A DNA stretch of 64,000 nt from DATJPY01 sp035506135 (GTDB lineage: Bacteria > Myxococcota_A > UBA9160 > PR03): positions 135,263 through 199,262 of the forward strand of contig DATJPY010000031.1 of assembly GCA_035506135.1 (NCBI GenBank), read 5' to 3'. Below are positions 51,014 to 60,892 of the stretch, piece by piece; position 1 is the stretch's first letter; every line of letters begins with the position of its first letter. Position numbers and translations under genes: made by a program. The notes under the pieces are model-generated. The model was not told the origin of the DNA. It saw only the letters and a program-made list of their open reading frames with translations, and did no database searches.

Positions 51014-51915
51014 CGCGGCGCCCGCCGCCGCGCCGTGCGCGCGGCGAAGAAGCGCGCGAGCACGCGCAGCGGATCGGCGTGGGTCGGGAGCCAGAGCACG
51101 TCGCCGCCGGCGCGGCGAAGCCGTCGCGCGAGGACGTGGCGGCGGGTGGCGGCCGCCGCCGCGTAGCGCTCGCGCGCGCGCCGCCCCGTGCCGAGCAGCC
51201 AGCGCCCGCGGCCCTCCGGATCGCGCAGGCGGACCCGTCCCGCAGCGAGCAGGGCGAGCTCGCGCGGATCCTCCACGACGATCGACACCACGTCGTGTCG
51301 GCCGGCGAGGTCGGACACGTCCGGGTCGAAGCCGCGGAAGTCCGAGAGCAGAACGACGATCGCGCGCCGCCGCGCGTGCGCCCGCAGCCACTCCGAGACC
51401 GGCGCGAGCGAGGTCGCGCCGCCGGCGCGCTCGGACCACGCGGCGGCGCTCCGCACCACGCGCCAGGTGTGCGCGTCGCCGCGCGCCGGTGGGAGCGAGC
51501 CGCGCACGCCGTCGGCGAACGCGACGAGCCCGACCAGATCGCCGGCGCGCCCGGCCGCGGCCGCCAGCAGGGCGGCCGCGCGCGCGGCGACGGCGAGCTT
51601 GCTGCGGCCGGTCGTGCCGAACCCCATCGACGCCGAGACGTCGAGCGCGAGCAGCACGAGCTGCGCGCGCTCCTCGCGGAAGCGCTTCACCCAGGGCGCA
51701 CCGGTGCGCGCCAGCGCGTTCCAGTCGATCGAGCGGACGTCGTCGCCGGGCGCGTAGGGGCGCGACTCCTCGAACTCGATGCCGCCGCCGCGGAACGCGC
51801 TCTCGAAGCCGCCGACCAGCCAGCCGGTCGCCTCGCGGCGGCTGCGCACCCAGAGGACGCGCGCGGCGCGCGTGATCTCCGCGAGCGCCGCTCCGCTGCC
51901 CAGGCGCGCGTCCAT
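51010..51915 (-). CDS. DUF58 domain protein
   Basis: 301 residues, cytosolic. The DUF58 signature is clear: FEESRPYAPGDDVRSIDWNALARTG (48-72), and a VWA-like second half with LLALDVSASMGFG (DxSxS) and IVVLLSDFRGFD. DUF58 proteins stand directly beside MoxR ATPases in nearly all genomes and are thought to be substrates or partners of MoxR. ATG start at 51915 is 3 bases from the moxR stop. First partner of the Bat set here. Confidence 0.9.
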   Translation of the reverse strand: MDARLGSGAALAEITRAARVLWVRSRREATGWLVGGFESAFRGGGIEFEESRPYAPGDDVRSIDWNALARTGAPWVKRFREERAQLVLLALDVSASMGFGTTGRSKLAVAARAAALLAAAAGRAGDLVGLVAFADGVRGSLPPARGDAHTWRVVRSAAAWSERAGGATSLAPVSEWLRAHARRRAIVVLLSDFRGFDPDVSDLAGRHDVVSIVVEDPRELALLAAGRVRLRDPEGRGRWLLGTGRRARERYAAAAATRRHVLARRLRRAGGDVLWLPTHADPLRVLARFFAARTARRRAPR

Positions 51916-51918
51916 GGG

Positions 51919-52896
<978 letters not shown>

Positions 52897-52899
52897 CGT

Positions 52900-53409
52900 C
52901 TAGGACCTACGCCTGCGGGCGGCGCTCCGTTTCGCCCGCTCGACGAGCGCACTCGTGCGGGCGCCCGGCACCTGGCGCAGCCGGACGACGCGTCCGCCCC
53001 GGCGCTCGACCTCGGCGCGCCCCGCGATCGCCGTGAGCCGCCAGTCGCCGCCCTTGGCCAGCACGTCGGGCTGGAGCACCTCGACGAGCGCCACGGGCGT
53101 CGGCTCGGGGAACAGCACCACCCAGTCGACGCAGGCGAGGGCGCCCAGCACCTCGGCGCGCTGTCGCCCGGGCACGATCGGCCGCCCGCGCCCCTTGAGC
53201 CGACGCACGCCGGCGTCGTCGTTCACCGCGACCAGCAGCCGGTCGCCGAGCGAGCGCGCCTGCTCGAGGCTGCGCACGTGCCCGACGTGGATCAGATCGA
53301 AGCAGCCGTTGGTGAACACGACCCGCTCGCCGCGCCGCTGCGCCCTGCGCACCGCGCGCGCGGCGGCGGCGCGGCTCAGGAGCTTCGAGCGCGCCCGGCG
53401 CGCGCTCAC
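52900..53409 (-). CDS. D-glycero-beta-D-manno-heptose 1-phosphate adenylyltransferase (HldE C-domain type)
   Basis: 169 residues. Nucleotidyltransferase with TNGCFDLIHVGHVRSLEQA (HxGH motif), VAVNDDAGVRRLKG, RPIVPGRQRAEVLGAL and VDWVVLFPEPTP, matching the RfaE2/HldE C-terminal domain. It makes ADP-heptose for LPS core synthesis. In E. coli this domain is fused to the kinase HldE; here it is free-standing, and the kinase is not in the window. GTG overlaps the AsmA-like stop (GTGA). A short basic tail of RRRS ends the protein. Confidence 0.88.
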   Translation of the reverse strand: MSARRARSKLLSRAAAARAVRRAQRRGERVVFTNGCFDLIHVGHVRSLEQARSLGDRLLVAVNDDAGVRRLKGRGRPIVPGRQRAEVLGALACVDWVVLFPEPTPVALVEVLQPDVLAKGGDWRLTAIAGRAEVERRGGRVVRLRQVPGARTSALVERAKRSAARRRRS

Positions 53410-56171
53410 GGGATAACGCCGGGAGCCGCCGCGGCGTCCGCCGCGGCCGCGCCGCTGGCGCCGGACTGAGGCGGATGCGGCGGCGCGGGCGGCTCGGGCT
53501 TCTCGCTCTTCTCCGTGCCTGGCAGCATCGAGAGCAGGTGTTCGATCTGCGAGATGCCGGAGCGCACGAAGGCCGGCACGCCCTCGATCACGATGTTCGT
53601 CGGCACCGCCAGCAGCGTCTTGATCGGGATGACGCTCGCCTTCGGGTTGCCCCAGGGCCCGCTCACGGCGAAGTACGCGGCGACGAGGTTGGCGTCGTCG
53701 CCGAGCAGCAGCTTGTTCACGATCGGGACCACGCTGATCACGCGATCGAGCGTCTTGAAGAAGTAGAGCGCCACGACGCCCTCGATGTCGTGCGGCTCGG
53801 TCGCGACGTCGATCGTTCCGGTGCCGACCATGCGGGTCGCAGGCCCGGTGAGCGACATCGACGCGACGTGCGCGATCCCGTTCTCCATCTGCATGTCGGC
53901 GTCGATCTTGTCGAACTCGATCACGTCGCGCGAGCGGAACGGGTTCAGCGTGTCGCTCGCCGCCGCGATCGCCATCATCAGGTTGAGGCGCCGCCGGATC
54001 TCGCCGTGGCGGACGTGGCCCGAGACCGGTCCGCTCGCGTCGGCGAGGTTCCGCGTGCCGTGCGCGCCGGGCACCAGGTGGCCGGTCAGGCTGCCGCCGA
54101 TCTTGAGCGTCCCCGTCGCGTCCTCGGGGTCGAGGTCGAGGTCGCCCATCGTCTGGGACATCGAGAGGCCCTCCGCCTCCACCGTGAGGCGGTACGGGAC
54201 CGACTCTGCCCGCGACATGTCGAGGTCCGTCTCGCCCTTGACCCAGCCGCTCGGGCGCATCGCGGCGTCGACGTCGAGCAGCCAGACGTGATCGCCGGTC
54301 GCCTGCAGGCGTCCCGTCGCGTGGTCGGCGAGGAACGGGCCGAGCTTCTCGAGCGCCGCGCGCCAGCTCCCGCGCAGCCAGGGCTCGGCGTCCGCGGGCT
54401 TCATCGCGGGACGCAGCGGCAGCGCCGCCGTCACCTCGACGTCGATCGAGCCCGGCGATCCCTCGACGATGGTGCCGCGGCCGGAAACGTGCGCCCCGCC
54501 CCAGAAGCCCTCGGCGAGCTCGAAGTGGAACCCCGGCTCGGCGGGAGTCAGCACCGCGCGCACGCGCTCGAGCGGGCGCAGCAGCGCCGGATGGTCGAGC
54601 CAGTCGAGGTCGAGCTCGAGGCGCTTCCACTTCGGGGGCGCGCCGGGCTTCTTCTGGAGCTCGATCCAGTCGTTGAGCGCGACGAAGCCGGGCACCGGTG
54701 GCACCGGATCGGGCACGTGTCCGGCGCGCAGCGCCGCGATGACCGCGCGCACGCCGTCCACGGCGAGATGCAGGCCAGGCAGCGGCCGGTCGCCGAGCTT
54801 CGCCCGGGCATCGCGCAGCTCGACGCGATCCTGCGTCCAGCTCGCGTGCGTTGCGAGGTCGCGGATCGGCCGCGTGGCGCCGAGGTCGATGTCGAAGCCG
54901 GTGAGGTCGGCGTCGAGCGCGAGACCCGGGGGCCAGCCGTCGAGGGGGTTGGCGAAGAGCGCGCGCCAGTCGGACCAGGTCGCGCCGCTCGCGCGGGCGG
55001 TGATCGACGGGATCGCGCCGTCGGTCACGGCGTCGAGGATGCGGCGCACGTCGGGGCTCGCGGCCGCGCGCAGCGCGTCGCGCAGCGACGGCCACGCGAC
55101 CGGCCCGGCTCGCAGCTCGACGTCGAGTGGGGATTCCCCGCCGACGGGGCGGCCCGAGCGCGCGCTGCCCGCGACGTGGAGGGAGCCCGAGGTCCACTCG
55201 AGGCTGCGCACGCGCAGCTCGTGCGGACCGACCTCCATCGCGGCCGACGCGTGGGCCGAGGTCAGCGCGGCTCGGAGCGGCGGGCGCTGGCCGCCGAGGC
55301 GCGCGGCGAGCGAGCCGTCGAAGAGCAGCAGCTCGAGGCCGAGCTGCTGGATGCCGGGCGACCCCGGGCTCCAGCGCAGCGTCGCGCTCGCGCGGCCGGC
55401 GACCTCGAGCGCCTGGTCGCGCAGCCCGAGGGAGCGGCCGAGCCAGGGAGCCAGCGCGGCCAGGTCGACGTCTGCGAGCGCGAGCTCCGCGTGCGGGCTG
55501 CCGGAGGCCGGCAGGTCGCCCGCCAGCTCGAGGCTCCCCCGCTGTCCCTCGACGCGCCCCGCTCCAGAGACGTGGACCGCGCCGCCGAGGAGCGGGCGAT
55601 CGAGGCGCAGCCAGATGTCGTGCAGCCCGAGCTCGCTCGCCGTGTTTCCCTCCGCGTCGAGGGATCGGATGCGGAGCGAGGACCGGTCGATCGTCAGGGC
55701 GGGAGACGCCTCGGCCGCACGACGAGCCGCGTCGTAGCCGCCCGCGCCCGCGTGCTCCGGACCGGGCGGCCCGCCCGCGATCCCCTCCCAGAGCCGGACG
55801 AGTGCCTCCGGGCGCCACGCGCCCTGCGCCGTCCGCACCGCGTCGAGGTGGAGGCCAGAGATCGCGACCCGGCGGATCCGCAGCTCGCCCCGCAGCAGTT
55901 TGCGGAGGTCGAAGGTGACCCGGGCCCGCTCGGCGGAGAGCACCTCGCCGTCGCTTCCTGGCGGAGTCCGGATGCCGTCGATCTCCAGGGCGATCCCCCA
56001 GGCGAAGGAGGGCCGGACGGGGCCGACCTCGACGGGCCCCAGCAGCTCGGCCAGGCGCTCCTCCAGCTCGGTCCGCACCCGCTCGGGCCCGATGCGCACC
56101 GAGACGAAGAAGCCCGCCGCCGCTGCCACGAGCAGCAGGACGATTCCGGCGATCGCGGCCCAGCGCCTCAA
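53406..56171 (-). CDS. AsmA-like / DUF3971 envelope protein
   Basis: 921 residues. One N-terminal membrane helix (about 7-26), then a very long beta-rich periplasmic domain typical of AsmA/YhdP/TamB proteins: VEVGPVRPSFAWGIALEIDGI, VSGAGRVEGQRGSLELAGDL, and a C-terminal AsmA_2-like segment (MENGIAHVASMSLTGPATRMVGTGTIDVATEPHDIEGVVALYFF). A low-complexity tail ends it. These proteins bridge the periplasm and help carry phospholipid to the outer membrane. Start is TTG at 56171 with GGAGG upstream. First gene of the nine-gene operon. Confidence 0.85.
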   Translation of the reverse strand: MRRWAAIAGIVLLLVAAAAGFFVSVRIGPERVRTELEERLAELLGPVEVGPVRPSFAWGIALEIDGIRTPPGSDGEVLSAERARVTFDLRKLLRGELRIRRVAISGLHLDAVRTAQGAWRPEALVRLWEGIAGGPPGPEHAGAGGYDAARRAAEASPALTIDRSSLRIRSLDAEGNTASELGLHDIWLRLDRPLLGGAVHVSGAGRVEGQRGSLELAGDLPASGSPHAELALADVDLAALAPWLGRSLGLRDQALEVAGRASATLRWSPGSPGIQQLGLELLLFDGSLAARLGGQRPPLRAALTSAHASAAMEVGPHELRVRSLEWTSGSLHVAGSARSGRPVGGESPLDVELRAGPVAWPSLRDALRAAASPDVRRILDAVTDGAIPSITARASGATWSDWRALFANPLDGWPPGLALDADLTGFDIDLGATRPIRDLATHASWTQDRVELRDARAKLGDRPLPGLHLAVDGVRAVIAALRAGHVPDPVPPVPGFVALNDWIELQKKPGAPPKWKRLELDLDWLDHPALLRPLERVRAVLTPAEPGFHFELAEGFWGGAHVSGRGTIVEGSPGSIDVEVTAALPLRPAMKPADAEPWLRGSWRAALEKLGPFLADHATGRLQATGDHVWLLDVDAAMRPSGWVKGETDLDMSRAESVPYRLTVEAEGLSMSQTMGDLDLDPEDATGTLKIGGSLTGHLVPGAHGTRNLADASGPVSGHVRHGEIRRRLNLMMAIAAASDTLNPFRSRDVIEFDKIDADMQMENGIAHVASMSLTGPATRMVGTGTIDVATEPHDIEGVVALYFFKTLDRVISVVPIVNKLLLGDDANLVAAYFAVSGPWGNPKASVIPIKTLLAVPTNIVIEGVPAFVRSGISQIEHLLSMLPGTEKSEKPEPPAPPHPPQSGASGAAAADAAAAPGVIP

Positions 56172-56197
56172 GCGGTCCTCCGCTGGATGCCCGGCCG

Positions 56198-56217
56198 CGA
56201 ACCCAAGTTAGGGTTCG
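56198..56217. promoter_or_regulatory. inverted repeat in the divergent AsmA/XRE intergenic region
   Basis: CGAACCC (56198-56204) and GGGTTCG (56211-56217) pair around AAGTTA. It lies 27 bases before the AsmA-like start on the minus strand and about 195 bases before the XRE gene. It may be an operator for the neighbouring XRE regulator or a leader stem. Weak evidence. Confidence 0.25.
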
Positions 56218-56411
56218 GAGACCCCAAGCGGGCATGCGACTGCGCTCTCATCCCACCGCGCCGCCACGCCGATCCGGCCGTGCCCCGGGATCGCATCCCG
56301 ATGACGGGTGGGATCGGCCAACATCCGATTCTCCCTAAAGAAATCGAGTCGCGCGACGAAAGAGACCCCGGGCGCGTGCGATGCGCTCCGTCGAGCTGCA
56401 GAGGGGGAGTC

Positions 56412-56690
56412 GTGGGCGACATCGAGTACAAGGACAGCGCCAGCATCCGCCGGAACCGCGTGCGCGAGCTGCGAGAGAACCGCCTCATGACCCAGGCCCA
56501 GCTCGCCCGCAAGGCTCGGGTCGCGCTGCGAACGATCCACAGCGTCGAGAAGGGCATGAACTGCCGCATGGACACCAAGCGGAAGATCCTGCTCGCACTG
56601 GGCATGCGCTTCGAGGACAAGGACTACGTGTTCCCGCCGTCGGAGCTCTCGGGCGACTCGACCCTCAGCCACACTCCGCAGCACTCCTAG
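56412..56690 (+). CDS. XRE-family helix-turn-helix regulator
   Basis: 92 residues from a GTG with GAGGGGGAG at 56401-56409. An HTH_3 domain covers about 12-68: NRVRELRENRLMTQAQLARKA (helix-turn-helix), ALRTIHSVEKG, TKRKILLALGM. The Cro/C1-like fold binds palindromic operators; no toxin or phage gene is adjacent. The C-terminal 24 residues are acidic and Ser/Pro-rich. The divergent nine-gene operon makes it a candidate local regulator, by position only. Confidence 0.83.
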   Translation: MGDIEYKDSASIRRNRVRELRENRLMTQAQLARKARVALRTIHSVEKGMNCRMDTKRKILLALGMRFEDKDYVFPPSELSGDSTLSHTPQHS

Positions 56691-56787
56691 CCTAGACCTC
56701 TCTCCGAGACCTGGCCGAGCCGCGCTGCTGGCGGCGCTCCGGTCCCTCCCGCGGTCGGGTACAGTCCGGAGCCGGAGGCCTCTCGAG

Positions 56788-59199
56788 GTGTCCCCCAGCC
56801 CCGACCGCGTCGCGCTCGACCGCGTGACACTGCTCGCCGACGTCGCCGGGATCGTGTCGCGCTCGCACGACCTCTCCGAGACGCTCGGCAACGTGGTCGA
56901 CCGCGTGGCGAAGCGGCTCGACGCGGACGTGTGCTCGGTGTACCTGGCGGAGCCCGACGGGCGACACCTCACGCTGCGGGCCACGAAGGGGCTGGCCCAG
57001 GAGTCGGTGGGGCGCGTGCGGCTGGCGGTCGGCGAGGGTCTCGTCGGTCTGGTCGCGCAAGAGGGCGCCCCGCTGGCGCTCGAGCAGGCCCAGGAGCACC
57101 CCGCGTTCCGCTACTTCCCGGAGACCGGCGAGGAGCGCTACGCCTCGCTGATGGCGGCTCCGCTGGTCGTGCGCAGCGTCACGATCGGCGTCCTGGTCGT
57201 GCAGACGGTGACGCCGCGGCGCTTCAGCGACAACGACGTCGAGCTGCTGCAGAACTGCGCCGTGCTGCTCGCGCCGGTGGTCCTCAACGCGTCGCTCCTC
57301 GAGCTGGTCTCGGGCCCGGACGACCAGCGCCGGCGCTTCGTCGAGCAGCTCGCGCGCGCGGGCATCCCCGTCGCGGACGGCGCGCCGCGGCGGGAGGAGC
57401 GCAACGCGCAGCTGCGCGGAACCCCGGCCTCCACCGGCATCGCGATCGGGCCGGTCTACCTGCTCGAGGACGCGCTCGACCTGGCGCACGTCGACTACGC
57501 GCCGAGCGCCGACCCGGCGCAGGAGCAGGGCGACCTGATGCGCGCGGTCGCCGAGGCGCGCCGCGAGCTCGACGACCTCATCGAGGAGATGGGCGAGCAG
57601 TTCGGACCCGAGTTCTCGAGCGTGTTCAACACCCACATCCAGATCCTCGAGGACCACGGCTTCCTGGTGCGCCTCGAGGGCGCCGTCGCCGAGACCGGCA
57701 ACGCGCTCGTCGCCATCCGGAAGGTGGTCGACGAGTACCGCGCGCTGTTCGCGAAGATCGAGGACGCCTACTTCCGCGAGCGCGGCGTCGACATCGAGGA
57801 CGTCGGCCGCCGGGTGATGGCAAAGCTCCTCGGCGTGCGCCACCACAACGTGCCGCTGGCGCAGGGCGCGGTGGTCGTGACGTCGATGATCCTGCCGCAG
57901 CACTTCACGCTGCTCGAGATGGACAAGGTGGGCGCCATCGTGGCCGAGCACGGCGGCGCCACCTCCCACGGCGCGATCTTCGCCCGCACGCTCGAGATCC
58001 CCGCCGTGACCGGCGTCGAGGGCGCGATGCGGTCGGCGCGGCCGGGCGAGACCGCGATCGTCGACGGCACCAGCGGGCGCGTCTACCTCTCGCCGGACGA
58101 GGCGCTGCTCGCCGAGTACCGGCGCGCGCAGCAGCGCTTCGAGATCGCCGTCGAGCACCTGGACGCGCTGCGGCACCGGCCCTGCGAGACGCGCGACGGC
58201 CGGCGCGTCGCGCTCACCGCGAACGTGGGCCTGCTCGCCGACCTGCGTCTGGTCGAGCGCCACGGAGCCGACGGCATCGGGCTGTTCCGCACCGAGCTGC
58301 TCGCGCTCGCGCATCGCGGCGTCCCGCCCGAGGACGAGCAGGAGAAGCTCTACGAGCGCGTGGCGCGCGCGGTGGCCCCGCGGCCGGTGACGATCCGCAC
58401 GCTCGACCTCGGCGGCGACAAGGCGCTGCCGAACGTCGGGCTCGCCGGCGAGGAGAACCCCCAGCTCGGCTGCCGCTCGGTGCGCCTCTCACTCCGGCAC
58501 GAAGAGATGCTCCGCGCGCAGCTGCGCGCGATCCTGCGCGCGAGCGCGGCCGGCAACGTGCGCCTCCTCGTGCCGATGATCTCCTCGCTCGACGAGCTGC
58601 GGCAGGTCCGGCGCATCCTGCGCGAGACGATCGCCGGGCTCGAGAGACAGCGCGTGCCCCACGACCCGAAGCTCCCGGTCGGCATCATGATCGAGGTGCC
58701 GTCGGCGGCGCTGATCGCGGATCCGCTGGCGCGCGAGTGCGACTTCTTCAGCATCGGCACCAACGACCTGACGCAGTACACGCTCGCCGTAGACCGCGGC
58801 AACGAGGCCATCGCGCATCTCTTCCGGCCGCTGCATCCCGCCGTGCTGGCGCTGATCGACGCGAGCGCGCGCGCCGCGGCGCGCGCCGGCATCCCCGTCT
58901 CGGTGTGCGGCGAGATGGCGAGCAATCCGCTCGCCGTGCCGCTCCTGGTCGGCCTCGGGATCGGCGAGCTCTCGGGCACGCCTCGCTCGCTGCCGGTGGT
59001 GAAGGAGATCGTGCGCTCGCTCGACTCGGCCGAGGTCGCGGCCGATGCGCGTCGCGCGCTGGCGGCGGGCACGGTGGCCGAGGTCGAGGCGATCGCGGTC
59101 GACCGGCTCGAGGCGTCGGGCCTGCTCGATCACCCCGACATCGGGGCGTGGATCGTCGACCTCGTCACGCGCGCGCGGCGCCCGCGCCCGAAGCTTTAG
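56788..59199 (+). CDS. ptsP: PtsP, phosphoenolpyruvate-protein phosphotransferase (nitrogen PTS EI)
   Basis: 803 residues from GTG. N-terminal GAF domain (about 15-165), then the EI N-domain (GTPASTGIAIGPVYL, about 211) with phosphoryl-carrier H394 in GGATSHGAIFARTLEIPAV, and the PEP-binding TIM barrel (GLFRTELLAL, TIRTLDLGGDK, SIGTNDLTQYTLAVDRGN, C in VSVCGEMASN). The GAF sensor domain defines EI-Ntr, which phosphorylates NPr and EIIA-Ntr and regulates K+ and nitrogen responses. No ptsN or ptsO in this window. GGAGGCC before the start. Confidence 0.92.
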   Translation: MSPSPDRVALDRVTLLADVAGIVSRSHDLSETLGNVVDRVAKRLDADVCSVYLAEPDGRHLTLRATKGLAQESVGRVRLAVGEGLVGLVAQEGAPLALEQAQEHPAFRYFPETGEERYASLMAAPLVVRSVTIGVLVVQTVTPRRFSDNDVELLQNCAVLLAPVVLNASLLELVSGPDDQRRRFVEQLARAGIPVADGAPRREERNAQLRGTPASTGIAIGPVYLLEDALDLAHVDYAPSADPAQEQGDLMRAVAEARRELDDLIEEMGEQFGPEFSSVFNTHIQILEDHGFLVRLEGAVAETGNALVAIRKVVDEYRALFAKIEDAYFRERGVDIEDVGRRVMAKLLGVRHHNVPLAQGAVVVTSMILPQHFTLLEMDKVGAIVAEHGGATSHGAIFARTLEIPAVTGVEGAMRSARPGETAIVDGTSGRVYLSPDEALLAEYRRAQQRFEIAVEHLDALRHRPCETRDGRRVALTANVGLLADLRLVERHGADGIGLFRTELLALAHRGVPPEDEQEKLYERVARAVAPRPVTIRTLDLGGDKALPNVGLAGEENPQLGCRSVRLSLRHEEMLRAQLRAILRASAAGNVRLLVPMISSLDELRQVRRILRETIAGLERQRVPHDPKLPVGIMIEVPSAALIADPLARECDFFSIGTNDLTQYTLAVDRGNEAIAHLFRPLHPAVLALIDASARAAARAGIPVSVCGEMASNPLAVPLLVGLGIGELSGTPRSLPVVKEIVRSLDSAEVAADARRALAAGTVAEVEAIAVDRLEASGLLDHPDIGAWIVDLVTRARRPRPKL

Positions 59200-59852
59200 C
59201 CGAGCGACGCCTCCGCGGTCGCCTGCAGGCGGTCGAGCTCCTGCTCGAGCGAGGCGCGAAGCGCTTCGAGCTCCTCGCGCGACGCGTCGCGCGGAACGCA
59301 GAGCGGCTTGCCCCACGCGAATCCCACGCGCGCGAAGGGGAGCGGCAGCAACGCGCGGTCCCAGCTCCCGAACTGGAGGGCGGGGCGCGCGGCGATCCCG
59401 AGCGGGCGGATCACGAGCCCCGTCGCCCGCGCCGCCGCGAGCGCGCCGGGCTTGGCGCGGCGCGCCGGCCCGCGCGGTCCGTCGCACAGGATGCCGAGGT
59501 GGTGACCGGTCTGCGCGGCGCGGATCAGGCCGGCCAGCACGGTCGCCGCGCCCGACGAGCTCGAGCCGCGCGGCGACGGCCCGAAGCCGAGCCGGCCGAG
59601 CACGGCGACGATGCGATCGCCGTCGTGGCTGCGGCTCACCGGGATCACCGCGCCGAGATCGCGGAAGCGATGCGCGGCGCAGAAGAGGCCGCGGTGCCAG
59701 AGCGCGCCGATCACCGGCGAGCGCTCGTTCGCGGGATCGTCGCCGGCCACCTCCACGCGCCAGGTCGCGCCGAGCGCGCGCAGCAGCGTCGCCACCAGCC
59801 AGCCGCCGACGGCGACCGAGAGCCGGAAGGGCAGCGTGTCGCGTCGCCGCAC
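59196..59852 (-). CDS. DUF374 lysophospholipid acyltransferase-like protein
   Basis: 218 residues from GTG. The DUF374 pattern is visible: ALWHRGLFCAA, SRSHDGDRIVAVLGRLGF (equivalent of the HDGE-type motif, about 73-90), SSSSGAATVLAGLI and CDGPRGPARRAKPG. The family resembles glycerolipid acyltransferases of the PlsC type and is found beside lipid A/LPS genes. One hydrophobic N-terminal segment. It overlaps PtsP by 4 bases tail-to-tail and follows the DMT transporter by 5 bases. Confidence 0.85.
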   Translation of the reverse strand: MRRRDTLPFRLSVAVGGWLVATLLRALGATWRVEVAGDDPANERSPVIGALWHRGLFCAAHRFRDLGAVIPVSRSHDGDRIVAVLGRLGFGPSPRGSSSSGAATVLAGLIRAAQTGHHLGILCDGPRGPARRAKPGALAAARATGLVIRPLGIAARPALQFGSWDRALLPLPFARVGFAWGKPLCVPRDASREELEALRASLEQELDRLQATAEASLG

Positions 59853-59857
59853 CGGAG

Positions 59858-60727
59858 CTAGCTCGCGACCAGCCCGACGCCCGCGACGGTCGCGGCGGCG
59901 CCGATCACGCGCAGCCGCGTCGGGCGCTCTCGCAGCCAGACGGCGCCGAGGGCGACTGCGAACAGCACGCTCGTCTGCCGCACCGCGACGACGTAGCTGA
60001 CGGGCGCCGTGCGCAACGCGTCGAGGATGAGGCCATAGCTCGCGAAGCTCACCAGCGACGCGGCCAGCGCCGCCTTCCACTCGCTGCGCGCGACGCGCGC
60101 GAGGCCCGCCAGCGAGAGGCGGCGCGCCGCGAGCGGGCCGAACACGCAGGTCGCCGACGTGCCGAGCAGGAAGAAGTAGACGACGGCCGGCGGCAGCACC
60201 GAGGTCCAGGGCAGCGCGCCGAGGCGCACCATCGCCGCCTTGTCGAAGAGCGAGTAGCCGATCGACGCCGCGAGCGTGAGCAGCGCGAAGCCGGTACCGG
60301 GCGCGGTGAAGCGGCGCCATCCCGGACGGTCCGCGAGGTCGGCGCGGACGTCCCAGTTCACCGCCCACATTCCGAGCACCACCACCGCGATGCCGATCGC
60401 CCCGCGCCGCGAGATCGTCTCGCCGAGCCAGAGCACGGCGACGAGCGGCACGAAGGCCGGGGCCGAGCGCGCGATCGGGTAGACGACCGAGAGCGCGCCG
60501 GTCTCGAGCGCGCGGGAGAGCCAGTAGTAGTAGAGGCCGTGAGCGACACCGGTGCCGGCGACGAGCGCCCAGATCGGCGCCGGGATCGCCCGCAGGGGCA
60601 CCAGCCACGGGAGGGCGCAGGCGCCCGCGAGGGTCGTCGCGAGCTGGAGCACGTTGAAGGCGAGCGGATCGCGGCTGCCCTTGATCGACACGCTCCAGAT
60701 CGCGTGCAGCAGCGCGGAGAGCAGCAC
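59858..60727 (-). CDS. DMT/EamA-family transporter
   Basis: 289 residues with ten predicted membrane helices in two EamA repeats of about 140 residues each: first PIWALVAGTGVAHGLYYYWLSRALETGALSVVYPIARSAPAFVPLVAVLWLGE, second FASYGLILDALRTAPVSYVVAVRQTSVLFAVALGAVWLRERP. These transporters export or import small metabolites; the substrate is not readable. GTG at 60727. In an operon with the DUF374 gene (5-base gap). Divergent from the heme synthesis group. Confidence 0.88.
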   Translation of the reverse strand: MLLSALLHAIWSVSIKGSRDPLAFNVLQLATTLAGACALPWLVPLRAIPAPIWALVAGTGVAHGLYYYWLSRALETGALSVVYPIARSAPAFVPLVAVLWLGETISRRGAIGIAVVVLGMWAVNWDVRADLADRPGWRRFTAPGTGFALLTLAASIGYSLFDKAAMVRLGALPWTSVLPPAVVYFFLLGTSATCVFGPLAARRLSLAGLARVARSEWKAALAASLVSFASYGLILDALRTAPVSYVVAVRQTSVLFAVALGAVWLRERPTRLRVIGAAATVAGVGLVAS

Positions 60728-60826
60728 CAGCGCGAGCTCTCGAGGACCCAGAGTCGACTCCCTCGTCGCGGGAGCGAGCGCTCGCCGGCCGCCCGAGCAT
60801 CGCCCAGCCCGTCGACGCGGTCGACT

Positions 60827-60849
60827 CGACCCGGAATGGGTCGTTTGTT
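60827..60849 (+). terminator. intrinsic terminator-like hairpin before the heme O synthase gene
   Basis: CGACCC (60827-60832), loop GGAAT, GGGTCG (60838-60843), then TTTGTT (60844-60849). It is the most terminator-like element in the window and points toward the heme O synthase start at 60893. No plus-strand gene ends before it, so it may act as an attenuator in the leader. A second small hairpin GTCGAC-GCG-GTCGAC sits at 60811-60825. Confidence 0.4.
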
Positions 60850-60892
60850 ACCCCTTCCGCCCGGGGCTCGCCGGCTTCGCGGGGGTCAGGCG

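Noticed and set aside
53475..56411. A long plus-strand frame leading into the XRE gene
   Set aside because: Only the last 92 residues (from GTG 56412) look like a protein; the rest is antisense to the AsmA-like gene.
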